A stretch of 64,000 bases of DNA from Oikopleura dioica (Eukaryota > Chordata > Appendicularia > Copelata > Oikopleuridae), in the NCBI GenBank assembly GCA_907165135.1, contig OU015568.1:7882501-7946500 (forward strand), in the 5' to 3' direction. The notes beneath the pieces are model-generated. The model made no database searches, was not told the DNA's origin, and saw nothing but the letters and a program-made list of their open reading frames with translations. This document shows, piece after piece, positions 23,339-36,400 of this stretch; positions within the stretch are counted from its first letter, which is position 1, and every line of letters begins with the position of its first letter. The position numbers and the translations under genes were made by a program.

Positions 23339-26300
23339 CTATGCGAAATTCAAGAGATACCCTTCCTATTTAAAGCCAGGGCTCGCTAGCCTAACAGTAG
23401 TTATCGTCGCTACTGTAAGCTATTTCCTAAGCCCGCTCAAAAGGAAGAACCAGAAGAAAACGTCACATCGGTATTTCCGAAAATTACCGTCTGCCTGAAC
23501 ACGATGCATTCTATGCGCAAACTTTTTAGAAATTACCCCCAAATTCTAGGGCCCAGTTCGAAATTGGATTAGCGAGGCTTAATTTATCGCAAATAAGCTT
23601 ATCAAAATTGAACGCTCTTGAACGTGACCGAGCGGGAATCGGAGATTATCCGATTTAGCTTAGCGAAATTTGAATAAGCAAAAAAAAAATCACTTTTCGA
23701 ACTTCACTTCAGCCCCGGATATACCCGGCGTTCACGTCAATTTCGCTCTATTATCCGCATTCTATGGGCAACTAAATGGATCTCTTCCGACTTGGGCCGC
23801 AAATAATAGAACGTTCAGGTAGTGGACTCGATTAGGGTGGAAATTAGTGGCTTCTTGGAGGCCTCGATAAAATTCTAACCGCGGTTTTCAGAGAATATCT
23901 CCAGCAGATTGACGTCCCTGAGTTTCTGCGAAAAACCAACTCTGGTATGTTCTTTTTTAGTCAAAAAAGGACGACAGAAGAAAAATTGAATTTTCGTAGA
24001 TGTGGAAATTTTCGGCTGTCGATTTGGAAAGTACGACTGCAAAAATGACTGGACAACCAAACGCACTCTTTATGGAAGTTGCAAAGAAATCGTCCCAAAG
24101 CGCTTCAGAGACGACTACGGCAATGAAATCACGGCACAGTCTTTGTCTCTTCTAATGCCCTAGGTTTAAAAATCGCGCAAGGGTTGCCCTTAATGTTCTA
24201 GCGTTTCCAGAGAAGGGGGATAATGAGCTGCGGGCGCTAGAACGTTGATAATTTACGTGGAAGGTTCCTCGAAAAGAAAAATCCGACGAGCACTTCTAAC
24301 TGCCAGTCTGGCCAAACGAATCTGTTCCATATGGAACGTGTGTTTGACAAGACACCCTTAATTCTTAAATTCAAGAGTAGCTCTTTTATAAACCTATCAA
24401 CAGACTTATAACTTGACCGACTGGGTTTCAGGAGGATGGGCTCATTATTTGGAGGTAAGAAAACTGCCCTCAAAAACAGCTGATTCGAGGCATTCTTTCA
24501 GGGATATACCATTTACTACTCTCATCCGGACGACAACGCATTTTCCCCAACGAATGGAATTCTAGTCGCGGATATAACCCGTGGAGTTCCGGTATGTTTC
24601 CTTGACGAACTACTCGTAAGCAGAACTTATACTTATAGCCTATTGGAAGTAAAAATAGACTACTGTTGTAATTATCCATATGTTCTAGTGACAATCTTAT
24701 GGTAGTAGGGATTTCCTTTTCGGCAGAAATGCCAAAAACTTCGATGGTTTTTTTCTGATTTCCTTTTCGGCAGCTTGCCGAATAGTATTTCCAATTTCAA
24801 GCCTTATTTCAGGAATACTTTTTGGCAGAACGCCGAAAAGGAAATCACAATTTAAAGAAAGCTTTTCGGCTAAATGCCGAAATGAAAATCATAATTTAAG
24901 GGATCACCCCCCGATTTTTCAAAACTTTGGCATCGGTCATTATTGCCTATTATTAGATTCCTCGTGTTCTGAGGATCATTTTGATATATGATAGTACCCC
25001 TTTACATAAATGCATCCCCGAAATTTTGGCTCCCAAAGTTCGGGAAAATGCATGTAAATTGTACTTAGCGTGAAAATCGCAATTTTTTTCGATTTTTCAA
25101 AGTCATCGAAATAACACAAATAAGGGCTCTTTCGAAAGCTTAGAATGTGAAGATTACGAATATAACAACCGCACTAGAATTTTCGGCCAATTGTTGGCGC
25201 TAGAGAGCATTCTAACACCCAAATAACGCCAAAAATGGTTTCAAAAAGTTTTACAACTAGAATTTTTTTATTCACTTATCCGATCATGCTGATTCTACCA
25301 AAAAATAAAGATTAGCGTCTATACTTTTAGATAAACTAAAAAGATTTTGAATCCTAAAGCCCAAAAAAAAGTAGATACGATTTGAAAATGACCTAAAATG
25401 GCCATTTTTCAAAATGTTAATCACTTTGACGGCCTGTAATGCATAAGCGAATGTTTTGCTGGCAAGCTGATTCTACCAGAATTTGCTCCTTTCGAAGCGG
25501 GCTTTCTAATGCGCCCAAAACCAGCTTCCTACGTCAGCTCAAAAAAAAGTAGATAGAGGTCAAAGTTGGCGAAATCGGGGGGGGATCCCTTAATGAATTC
25601 TTTTCGGCAAAGTGCCGAAATGGAAATCATTATTTGGGGAAAACTTTTCGGCAAGCTTTTTCATTCAAGTTTACATGAAAAGCTCTACTTTTAGGTAGAA
25701 AATTATCAAATCTAATCATCCCCTACCTGGGGGCTCCGCCCCCTAGGTCCTAAAATGCCGGAGTCTAGTCTAGGGTTACTTAGGGTTACCTGCGGTAACC
25801 CTAACTAACCCTAGCCTATCCCCCTAGGGTAAGGTTGTTCTGTCATTTTGCCCAGTGCCCCTAACCCTAACCTTTATTTTAGTAAATACTATAAATTAAG
25901 CATTATGCTTATTTATTCTTTCCTGCAAAATTTAAAAGTTTCCTTAAAAAATTAATGCATCACTTTTAATTTCTAGTAGGATATACTGTCTTCTTCTTTC
26001 TAGACTTTTGAATTCTTTCTTTAAAATGTGCCGAAAAGCTTTTCCGAAAAACGAATGAAATAAAGTAAATGCTTTCGGCAGATCTGCCGAAAAGCTTTCC
26101 CTCTAACAGGAAACAATTCTGATTTCTATTTCGGCAAAGTGCCGAAAAGCTTTTCTAATAAATAGGTTAAACATGGTAATACTTTTCGGCGGTGTGCCGA
26201 AAAGTAAATCAGAATTATGCCTTCAAAATGATTTTCTTTTCGGCTGCATTTGCCGAAAAGGAAATCCTTACTACGAATCTTATTCATAGAACTCATCTTG

Positions 26301-28323
26301 CGTGGCTCAAAATGAACAGTTGTCCCCAAATAGAATGGTTTTAGAAAAACGCTATTTTGTAACAACAAAGTTCATTTCAGATCGTGTCCATGTTTGAGAA
26401 GAGAACCCATCTCATTGGAGGGCAATACTCGAAGTGTGTCGGTAAGATCAGAGTAGAGCATTAGAGGGTCACTATTACAGTGAGTAGGAGCGCTTACTTA
26501 ATTATAGCGCACGATGAGCTGAGAAAACTGCACTACTTTGACACGTACACCAAGGAGCAATGCAGGTTTCGGGACAAGTTTCTTAGCGCTTATTAGTTTT
26601 AGTAACATACTACAGGATCTAACTGTTATAGCATTATTGACTACATGTATTTGAAACACAGTCGTCATTACTGTCAGACAAGGCGGTAGGTAAACATAAC
26701 GTTGTGTCAGCAGAAACCCTCAATTTGGGCCAATAAGAACGCTCGAAACAGCGCCATCTACAATGTAGACAATCCCGAAACCAAAAAATAGACAAGACTG
26801 TATGTTGCTTCAGGTCCAAGAGCAATGCGGATGTTGGCCAGCATTTCTGGTAACTTTTGGATTATTACAAAGCCAAGACTTACAGTAATACTACTAAGCC
26901 GCCGAAGCACAATCACGTCAAGATTTGCGACTTTATAGAGCACGCTGAGTGTGTTGGTAAGTCCTTTTCGATGAAAAAAAGAGAGAAGAAAAGTGGGAAT
27001 TATGTAACCTTGTAAGTGAGGAATATTCTAAGCCCCACTGCTGGCGAATTTTGAATATTCAAAGTTCTGCAACTGCGCACCCAAATGTGAAGAAAGCGAG
27101 TCGTTCTGCGACTCAATTCAATACGGCAAGTACCATGGAACACGATCAGGCCAGATAAAAAAGGACAAAATGCTCACCTCCATCATGCTCTACGTCAAGC
27201 CAGAGCAGAGGTGAGTGTAACGGTCATTAAGAAAAATATGATGAGCTTTCGAAAATTCAACATTCATTTCAGAGTTTTCCGAACGGAGCAGGTCGAGTAC
27301 GACATGACGCAATTTTTCTCAGGCAGCGGCCGTAAATTCAAAATTCCGTCTTGATGATGTTTGGCGTGTTTCATCAAAAGGTCTCGGACTTCAAGTGATC
27401 GAGTGAATGAGTGTTGAACAAAATCGATCACAAATATAACCCCAAAGTTGTTACTAGAATTATATTTTGAAGAAGACGCCTTTATCATCAGTTATCTCGC
27501 CAGCTGTCGCCTAATTGTGAGCCAATTTGTTGACACTGATTTCGGACCTTTCACGATAAATATTTCGGTTCTTGTTAAACTAGTTCAACTAGTTTTGCTT
27601 CATTGACCGAATTTCTTCGACAGAAAATCAAACAATTGAATGATCACTACAGTAGATGAGCTTCAGAATCAGATGTTGATAACGGGTTCAAAAAAAATTA
27701 CGGCTGGAATTTTAAAAGCCGCCTTTGAGACGTCGGCGGAGCAGCAGGCCTCTTGCTCGGTATTTCGCTAACTTCGCTGTTTGGAATGCTGGACGCGATT
27801 TTTTGGATAATTGTGGGCTTCCTTGTCAAGAATAGAAGAAGGATCAAGGTAGGCCACAATAAGCAACGGTCAGTTATGTACAAAGCAGTGCTAATTTGAA
27901 AAAGCACTTCTATTTCAGCGCTTGTTCCAAGCAGCTAGGTTTGTTTTTGGTGCTGAGTTTTTAACTAGAAAGTGCGTTTTTTGCCTTGAACCTCAAATAA
28001 ATGGATTTCTAAGCAAACTCAATTATTATTGCCTGACGATTATCGAAATCCGTTAGTATGTTTTGAACAAGTACATTACTAGCCAATTATTTATTGTAAT
28101 TGGAGTCTGCTTAATTTGTAGCTCGAGGAAAGGTTTTGTAATTGGCCTTTTTCTAGAGGAAGATCAACAACGAAAAGAAGATTCAGTTTAAAGATCGATC
28201 GATCAGCTGCACTGGGGAGGAATTCGAGGCTTTAGAAAAAACGTCACCGGGTGAGAATGTCTCTGATTATACAGATGCGCTATTTTGTGAGCAGTCCAGT
28301 ATGATCCGAAAAATTACGACTGA
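23339..28323 (+). CDS. DEG/ENaC/ASIC-family cation channel subunit
   Basis: About fifteen small exons encode a degenerin/epithelial sodium channel protein of the plasma membrane. TM1 region: YPSYLKPGLASLTVVIVATV then FPKITVCLNTMHS (the family FPAVTIC motif). The extracellular part has the ordered cysteine pattern (CRFGKYDCKNDW ... YGSCKEIV, IVSMFEKRTHLIGG ... YSKCV, EQCGCWPAFL, FCNCAPKCEES). TM2 exon 27730-27848: DVGGAAGLLLGISLTSLFGM, with the GxS selectivity motif GIS. The cytoplasmic tail ends at 28323. The start is unresolved. Between SYFLSPLK and EEPEEN the frame slips by one base in an A run (23440-23443). The intron before TM2 fits GC-AG. The intron 24593-26381 holds a transposon. Opposite in strand to the kinase exons on either side. 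Confidence 0.85.
24701..26275. mobile_element. Non-autonomous DNA transposon (hAT-like by 8-bp target duplication), 1575 bp
   Basis: Terminal inverted repeats of about 24 bp (GTAGTAGGGATTTCCTTTTC at 24702; its near-perfect reverse complement ends at 26274). The element is flanked by an exact 8-bp direct repeat AATCTTAT (24693-24700 and 26276-26283). There is no transposase frame. The interior is unusual: at least eight short stem-loops of the form ttttcggca-N-tgccgaaaa at both ends, and a patch of telomere-like taaccctaa/ttagggtta sequence (about 25770-25875). It lies wholly inside an intron of the DEG/ENaC gene. The superfamily is inferred only from the target-site length. Confidence 0.85.
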
Positions 28324-31300
28324 CGGAATTAATTTTACGCAAAGACTCAAACTGTTTATTGTAGTGGCGAATTCCTGCTACTTTCAAGTCTCCTCCATTA
28401 CGCCAGAAACAGGGAAGAAAATGAACCAGAAGGATCATCTTCCTATAGACAATTATTATTTTCATCAGTGAATACTGAAGTTCAGAGCACACTGTAATTG
28501 ATTGGACATGTAAATAATTTTTTTTAATTATTAAAAAAATTGTATAATTTTTTTAAAAAATTTTTAAAAAATTTTTTTAATTTAAAATATTTGATACAAA
28601 AAAAATTAGAAAAAATCGTGATAAAAGATTAATTGATGTTACTGTGATAATGACTGTATAAATTTTTTTTCACTAACCTGTGGTTTTCGCTGTCTATTGA
28701 CTTGACGATAGGATCCAGTGGGCGAATTATTGTTGGAGAATCCAGAGTCACTATCTCCCCACAACCTTTTTTCATTCTCAATCACTTCCATCATTTTTGT
28801 TCAAAAAAGGCGAAAGAATGTATCAAAATAAAAATGGGACGAAAACTTTGAAATCGAGCGATTGAGAGATGAAAAATATAAAGTCTAATCGGAGTTGAAA
28901 GAAAGCGTTACTTGGCGGTTTAGGGGAGTAGCACTTACCTTCGGGGTTGGTATAAAAATGCCCAGCAGAGGTTAATTCAGCCAGCGAAAGAAGTGAAAAA
29001 ACCTAAATGAACGGTGAGTTGGGTTCTAGTCTCGGAATTCGGTAGCGAAAGAAGCGGACTTTAAAAGTGTCACTTCAATGTCAAGGAGCGGCGATTTCCG
29101 CTGAAGTTTCGATTTTTCGAATTTGATGCTCAAAGATATTTGAATAATCAGTTTTGGACGAGCACACGTCTCCTCTAATCGACAAATGACAAGCGGGGAG
29201 CACCACTTTTCGAAAAAGTTAGACCGTTATTTTGCATAAAAACGAGACTCCTTCTTTTTGTCTTATTAGGGGAATTAGCGACACTTCGTAGATTTTCAAA
29301 GCTATCATCATTTTTTAGAAACGAATTTCAAGATTTTTGATGTTCAAAATTTTCAACCGGCAATTTGTCAAAAAATTAATGTTATCTTAATAATAGCAGC
29401 GTATTTTTCATCCACTAAATAGTTCAAATAGTCCTTGATTGACCCGAGAGCGCATTTTGATAAGCTAGAATTGAAAAATTCAAGAGCAACTAATCATTCT
29501 TAGTCCCACTTGAATCTCGTGCTCGGATTAAAAAAAACTTATTTGAGCCGATTTTTTTTTTATCAATTTCGGGCACAAGTTCTTAGAGCCCCAGGCTAGA
29601 GGAAAAAAGAATCCGGGGAGGGATCCGGTAGGGATATCCTTAAGGAAATTGTCCGTTAAAATGGGGATCCCTATTTTAGATCAAATTCTTTTATCTGTTT
29701 TACTTTTTGGATTTAAATCCGAGCCTTGCTTCAATCAAATTATGACAAAAAGTCTCAAAGTGAATATTTTAAAAGGGCGTCAAAAAGAATAAATGTTCGG
29801 CTAATCGGAGTGAACGTGATTTTCTTGTTGCTTGGCCGCCCGGTTATTACGCCATTAAACGGTTAATTTGGAAGTTGCTTAATCGTCGCTTTCAGAAAAT
29901 TTTTAAATGAAACGCTTTCAAACAAATCTCGGTTCGTTGTTTATCCTTGAAAACCGCGCCGTTGACCAACCAGTTTGAGAAGCTAATTTTTCCGGAAAAA
30001 GAATGACGAGATTAACGCTGGGCGTTAAATAAAGGAAACTCTTCAGGCGACGCTTTAGATCGAGTATGCAAAAAGAGATCCGGATAAGGTCGGAAAGCGA
30101 AAGAACCTGGGGGCCCTTAGACTAATCCGACAGATTGGAGTCTGGAGCTCTTATCGCGTTTTTTCTAAATAAATTAGAATATATTGAACTCGACAAAAAT
30201 CTAGACAAGAGTACTGCGATTGAATATCTATCTGTTTAGATTGATATGATTCAGTTCTCCTCGGAAAAATATAGAAGAAATAGTCACAAATTCAATAAAG
30301 CAGAAGAAAAAATCAAAAATAAAATAAGGGAGTTCCCCATTTTAACGAGCAAATACTTCTGGATCTCCATTTTAACGGACTTTATATTCCACCACCAGGT
30401 ACTCTTTTAACGGATTTTCCTAACAGCTAGAAAATCCATTAAAATTGCGACTCTTTTGACGAATATTAATGCTGCTAAAATCCTCCCAAAAGTATTTGCC
30501 CGTCAAAATAAGGACCCCTATATTGAATTGCAATAAATCAATAAATTTCCGAAATTTTTGGCTCGAGAAAATGAGTGTTCTGAAAATTAACTACTGTCTT
30601 AAAAGTTTTATAAATTCTTTTGAAAAAAAAAATAATCCGTCTGAAATGAAAGGAGCGGTCTATGTCTGGATTACATCAGAGTTAGTTTAGTTTTTTTTTG
30701 GTTGAGCCCAAAAGTTGCAAAGAGCCCCCGCAAAGCTGAGACGGTGACATCCCTTCTGGGCGTTCTATATTCGCAATTCTGCTTAGACAGCGCGTATGCA
30801 CGTTCTCGGAAACAGAATCAGAGGACATTTTTGTTTGGTCGATAATTACTGTTTTGGCTAAATAAAAATCTTTCAAAACCTCGAAAATATGGCTATTATT
30901 TAGCAGCTAAGTTATTCAAGTTATTATTTATTTAATATTCCAGTGAAGTAAACTTCGAATAGTTGGAAAAATTTAAGATTTTGAGAGCATTAAATTGAAT
31001 AATAAAAAATATTTTTTATCAAAAAATCTTTCTTAGCATAATTTTTGTGAAATTTAATGAGCAATAATTTCAAAAAAAAAAATTATTTTGACTTTGGGGC
31101 AATTTTTAATCAGAAATTTTAAATAGATTAAGACCAACCCAATTTTTATAATAATTTTTACAAAATTATTTCTTTGCAAAAACTAAAATTTTGACGATTT
31201 GCAGCAATTATCGAGGTCTTCTAATACAGAAGTTGAAGATCACGTGAGATTAGATAAGCCGGAAATGATTTCACTTTTAAAGAAAACTTCGACAATAAAA

Positions 31301-32414
31301 TATCTTGAAAATATTATTTTTAGCGTTAATTTGAGAAAAAAATGAGCAGCTCTTTTTTCTACAAACCACTTTGTCTGATACTCTCAAATGAAAACTCTTT
31401 GAAATGGCGGTCTCTATCAAAGTCTCTCTTACAGTGAAGTATCTTATAAACGTCTTTCTCCGAAAAAAAAGAAAGGAAGTTGCTTACCTAAATATAAAAT
31501 TGCAATGAGTCAAATTTCCGCGAGGAGGAAAAAAAGGAAAAATGCGCGGCGGGCGCGGATCCGCTCGAGGGCGCTCGCACTACAAAGATTTTCATGAACG
31601 CTCTTGAACGCCACGGCCCGACCAACGCGCTACCTCGAAGATGACCAAATTCTGATAATGCACGTTAAAACTTAAATTCGGTATTTAGACATTTTAGACC
31701 AACCAAAAATTAAAAAACGCCATTTATTTTCCCTTTTTCAATCAATAATTATCTTCCTTAGTCTGAAAAGATAAAAAGACTCAATTTAACTTCAAATACG
31801 TGCATTTTCAACGCGGCTAATATGCGGATATTTACGCCAAAATATATAAAAAAAAGCTACGGTTCAATCTCTTTCCTCCGGATAATCGAGTTTATTCCGT
31901 ATTTAATCGATAATAAGCATGTTTTAACAGATCTCTGTTTCCCTCATCTACAAATTTGGGCACCATTTTAACGGAAAATCGTCTTCTTTTAACTGATTTA
32001 GGACTCTTAGCTTTGTCCAAAAGTCCGTTAAAATGAAAACCTCTCGGTTATCCGTTAAAACAGGGACTCCCAATTCTATTTCTTGCCGAAAAAATGTTGA
32101 ACAAAGAAATTCTTATTATAGATTTCCTAAGAGTAAGCGATGACTTGGTAAAAGAAAGCTCAAAAATATCTTTTTTGATAATCAATTTTAATTTAGCCAT
32201 TTTTAAATCATCTCTTGTTCTTTCCCAAAGTTGTCACATTAAACAAGTCCCGTTGGTTTTTCACTGCGGTTTCTACTGTGGTCAAAACTGGCTGATCGTG
32301 ATTTACGAATTCGCGCAATTCTATCGTCTCCAGCCGAGAGGTGATTTGCTCCAACGTGATAATTTCTGAAGCCGAGAACTCGAGAAACTCGTAATCGCCC
32401 AAACACTTAAAAAT
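28324..32414. other. Gene-poor region with dispersed ccgttaaaat repeats
   Basis: No gene supported except a possible isolated exon at 28680-28796. A motif resembling ccgttaaaatgggga recurs in both orientations (about 29656, 30335, 30345-30470, 30500, 31968, 32030-32060). The pair at about 29653 and 30353 forms an inverted repeat, suggesting degraded transposable elements. A short GC-rich island (about 31540-31640) interrupts otherwise very AT-rich sequence. Confidence 0.5.
28680..28796 (-). CDS. Isolated 5' coding exon, possibly the start of the PIM-like kinase
   Basis: ATG at 28796 opens MMEVIENEKRLWGDSDSGFS, continues for 39 codons (ending RQVNRQRKPQ) and stops being open at a good donor (CAG|gttagtg). 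It is in phase 0, which matches the phase-0 acceptor of the first recognised kinase exon at 20814; the joined reading would run RKPQ-QPPLSPSRS. If joined, the intron is about 7.9 kb and contains the whole DEG/ENaC gene on the opposite strand. Composition and phase are the only support. Confidence 0.4.
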
Positions 32415-33412
32415 TATGCAAGGCGAATTCGAGTCTCTGGACTCAGTAAGTTTATTCTGGCTAAGTAATTTAAATAAACTCCCGTTTTTAGCGTCGTTTA
32501 TTTGACATTTTGATAGCCTGAAAACGCAGAAAGTTTTCTAATTGGTGTAAATTTATTTCTTATCAAGTTATCAGTTGTCGAGGTACTCGTCTTCGTCCAG
32601 CGAAAATGTAGGCATCCGATTATAGTTGAGTCGTTTCAGTGCGAATTTCGTCGCAAGATAAAGTGCCACAGCGATTGTAGCTGTTATAAATACTGTCAGA
32701 AGTGCCACGCCGCCAGTAGAACATTCGTCCGTAGATTCTAGATAGAAAGTTTGCTAAGCCAAATTATTAAAATTTCCTGTTCGCTTTTTGATTTCGAGAA
32801 TCCTTCCCTTTTTCCTTTTTAGTTTAAAAAAAAAGGTTTTCTTCGTTTTTTATCACTGATTGCACTGCACTTGATCTTGTCTACCTTTCTACACTATTTT
32901 TCAAGAAATAATAAAGAGATACCATGGGAAATGCAGCTGAAAAAGGATTTTCAAACGGAAATGTTCGCAATTTTTTGTCTAATTTTTAATGATTACTATT
33001 GAGCATAATTATTAACTAATAACATTTGATTCGATAAACATGTGTAACATTCAAAGAAAACCCAGAAGTGGATCGAATCCTTGGGGATCTCAAGAAAAAC
33101 GAACGAGAAGTTCTCGCTGCGAAAAAGAACGCAGCTAAAGCTCAGCAAAAAGTCAAAATGCTCCAGAATAAGCGCTGGGACTTGGAAATCGCGTTGAAAG
33201 ACGCCTATAAAAAGGCTCTCGGAAAAGGTAAATGTCAACAACATGTGATAACTTTTATCAGTACTTTTATCAGTAATTGAAAGTAAAAATAATTTTTAGA
33301 CAAACGACCTGTGTGCCTAAGACCCAACGAGCTCGATGCCGCAGCTTCCAAAATCGAAATCACTGAAGACTCTTCACTTGAAGTACAATTCAGTGAAGAG
33401 TACCCCCTTTAG
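32415..33412 (+). CDS. Small coiled-coil protein (partly resolved)
   Basis: Family not recognised. A first exon at 32415-32444 (MQGEFESLDS|gtaagt) and two later exons, about 33066-33227 and 33300-33412, are proposed. The middle exon is a Lys/Glu/Ala-rich coiled coil (ILGDLKKNEREVLAAKKNAA); the last encodes KRPVCLRPNELDAAASKIEI and ends EEYPL. The join of the first exon is uncertain because the phases do not fit directly, so another small exon may lie between. The later exons sit on the strand opposite to, and inside the last intron of, the LRR gene. Confidence 0.5.
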
Positions 33413-36400
33413 CCAAATTTTGACTGAAACCTCCTTTTCTCCGAGAAATCGTTGAGAATAAAATTGAAAAAACTTGCTGGTCATTTCTCTCAATAATTTA
33501 TTAGAAAATCGGAAGAAGCTTATTGTAAATTCCCAATTTCGCTTCTAAATTATTGCTCTAGTAGACCTACCTTCGTTCTCGTGGCAAGTCCGTTGAGCCA
33601 GGTCGCGTGGATCATCGCAGCTAAGCTCGACTCTCAAAGGGCTCAGGCCACGGCAGCAACCGGTTTATTATGCGAATTTATTGAAGCTCCACGCTGATAA
33701 GCAAAGTTAACAAGTGGGCTTGAGCTTCTTGAGCTACAGCTTGATCTGATAAACTTTTTCGATGAACGCGGATAACCTGGCTGCCTCTTTTTAGGCTTCA
33801 TAAGATATCAAGAACTCCTCTTGGTATTTCAACCATTAAACTAGAATTAAAGGTGTCAACATCGATTTCGTCAGGAAACAAGGGGCATTTAGTTTCTGAA
33901 GAATTAGATAATTTCCTCCAGAAAGTATCAATTTTCGATAAAAAGTTCACTTAATAAGTGGCAAATTTTGATTAACTACTACCATGGAGTTGAGCTCTAA
34001 AGGGAGATTGGAGAATCTGAGCGACGCTGGCCCTGAGCGTCGCTCGATCTGGAGCGCGCGCAATTTCGCGGCAAGAGCACCTAGTCATTGCAAAAACCCT
34101 TGTCGGCTCTCTGATTGGCCGAAACATCAGAAAATCTCGAGATTCACATCTTCAGAATCTCGAGATTCTCCTCAAGCGCAAACCAGGCGCTAAGGAAAAT
34201 TTCTAGACTTCCCCGAGAGTGATCTGCGCGGGAAACGGGGAAGCGGATCGGAGGCCTTCTCCCTAAAGCGTTCAACTCCATGGTAGCTAAGTTTGGCTCA
34301 TTTTCGCTTGAAATTTTAAACGTGAAGGTCTAAGACTCTAATAGCTGATATTGATGTTTGAGCAGTCGAATCCTGGTGTAAACAAGGGCATTGTTGATTT
34401 CATCCCTTGTCGAGCATAGGTCACAGTCGAGAGGGTTGTTCAGCAGCGCTAGAATTTGAGAATCAGTTCAACGAATTTTTATTCAACTAAATTTCATGTT
34501 CGCAGAAGAACACAAAAAATGGGCAAGTAAGGGTAAGTTTTGTTTATTGTTAAAACAAGAAGCTAGAGACCTAATCGCGGAGCTAAGTTTTCGTGAGGTT
34601 TGCTTGAAGATATGTTTATTCTTAGAAAAATTTCTAGCTCCGAAATAATTTTTCCAGATGGCCTCAAGTAGTTTCTATCTGATAAGGCTGTTATGCACAT
34701 TTTGAAGGCGCAGGTAAACTGAAAAATCACCTGGCAGATCAGCTGCTCTCTTTTATAAAAGCAGAGTACAATCGCTTTGAGAATTATACAGTATAAAACT
34801 TTGAAATGACAAACTAAAGTGTCTATCTTTTGTAGCCATTCATCTGATTTTTTTTTCCCAAATATAAAAAATGCCCTCTATATTTGTATTGAACTGTGTG
34901 TTCTTGTGTGTTTTTTAAATTAAAGTTGTAACAACTTCGGTGGAAATGAGACGCAAATTTGTACTCACCCAAAACTGTATCTGGAAAAGCGGACGACACG
35001 TTGAACGGGAGCGAGGCGATTTTGTTATTCGACAAGTCTGTGTAAAGATAGCCAACTCATAATCAATGTATTTCTTGAGCATTGCCGCTAGTATCGTGTT
35101 TTGGAGTAAATACGGGTTGCTTTAGAAAATATTGCTATCCTGGACGAAATAGGTCAAAGGGAGATTGAAGGTGGCCGGTATTACGGGAAGGGATGAGATG
35201 GAGTTGCCGAGGAGTCGGAGGGTTTGGAGATTTTCTGAAAGAATTCTAGGGCAGAATCGACGATGAATGGTTACCTAGCTGAGAGAAGGCGGACCACGAA
35301 AGATACCGGAGGTGGTTAAAGCTTGATAAGGAGGTAAACGATTCATTCACGTTCGCGATAAACAACAGTAGATGTCAACAAAATATCACTTTACTGCTGA
35401 TGACGAGGAGACCGTCTTCTAATGTTTGTCTAGCAGGTATCTAGTAATGTCATAGATCTTAGAGGAGTTTGTTCAATTTCAGGAACGCGTCGGTCCGATT
35501 ACGCGCGTCTGGTGTTGAATTCAACACTCCACAGCCAGCGAGAAGGATAAGCTCCAATTGAGCTCTAGTTTGACTTTTTCGCCGCTTAGGCCTTTTTTAT
35601 GATTTCGGAAAAATGTCGAAATATTTCAGATTGAATTTAAAATTTTCGGTTTTCATATTCTTTGTTTTAAAAAGAACGTGAGAACAGTGTTCAAGCGTAA
35701 TATGGAATCTCTGTGATCGGATCCTGTGGGCTTTGTGGCGGTGTGCCCGAAGGATCGAGCCGGATAAGCGGCTTCATGCGGCTGCCCGGAACATGAACGT
35801 GAACCGCGCTGATATCAAAGAACTCGCTCGGATAATTTCGGATCCAATTATGCCGCCCCTTCCCTGAGGTCTACTGATGCAAGAGAGGCGGGTAAGCAGG
35901 GAACTTCTTCGAGTCCGAGGAATTGAAGACTCAACTGGAAAATGATTAAAATAATAGAATAAATAATACAAAAAATTCAAAAAATGATCTTACCTCTTCC
36001 AGGCTCGTCATGTTATCAAAGAAATCGTCTTCGAACTCAACTCTGCCGCATTGCTTGATATCTAATTCTTCAAGAATCGTAGCAATACTGTAGCTAGGTT
36101 CAAAAACGTGAAACGCTTTCTATCCCGAGTGTCAAGCAAGCACGAAATTGCTGCTTTCAAGTGCTTAATTTTCAACCTCGCCTATTGACGTCGCTTCTGT
36201 TCAAACTCTGCCCGTTTTCAGCCTGTAACTCTGCTAGAAAAAAGTGCTCAAAACAGAGTTAGGTCTCTAATTCACCAAAAAACGTTTGAGGCAATTTTCC
36301 TTTATTATTGCAGTTGACTTGCAACTTCAAAGATTCAGAGGCGCAGTCCTCGAGCGAACGGAAGAGCTCCCCAAGAGCGAAAATATTTTCATTGTCAAGA

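Noticed and set aside
23424-23440. A 17-base GT...AG stretch that would restore the DEG/ENaC frame as an intron
   Set aside because: Far shorter than any spliceosomal intron seen here; one missing A in the adjacent A run explains the frame and keeps the membrane helix.
24700-26280. CRISPR-like array suggested by regularly recurring hairpins
   Set aside because: Eukary­otic context, irregular spacing, variable units and transposon termini with a target duplication.
32208-32402. Minus-strand frame of 64 codons divergent from the coiled-coil gene
   Set aside because: No ATG at its start, no splice sites in frame and no recognisable domain.
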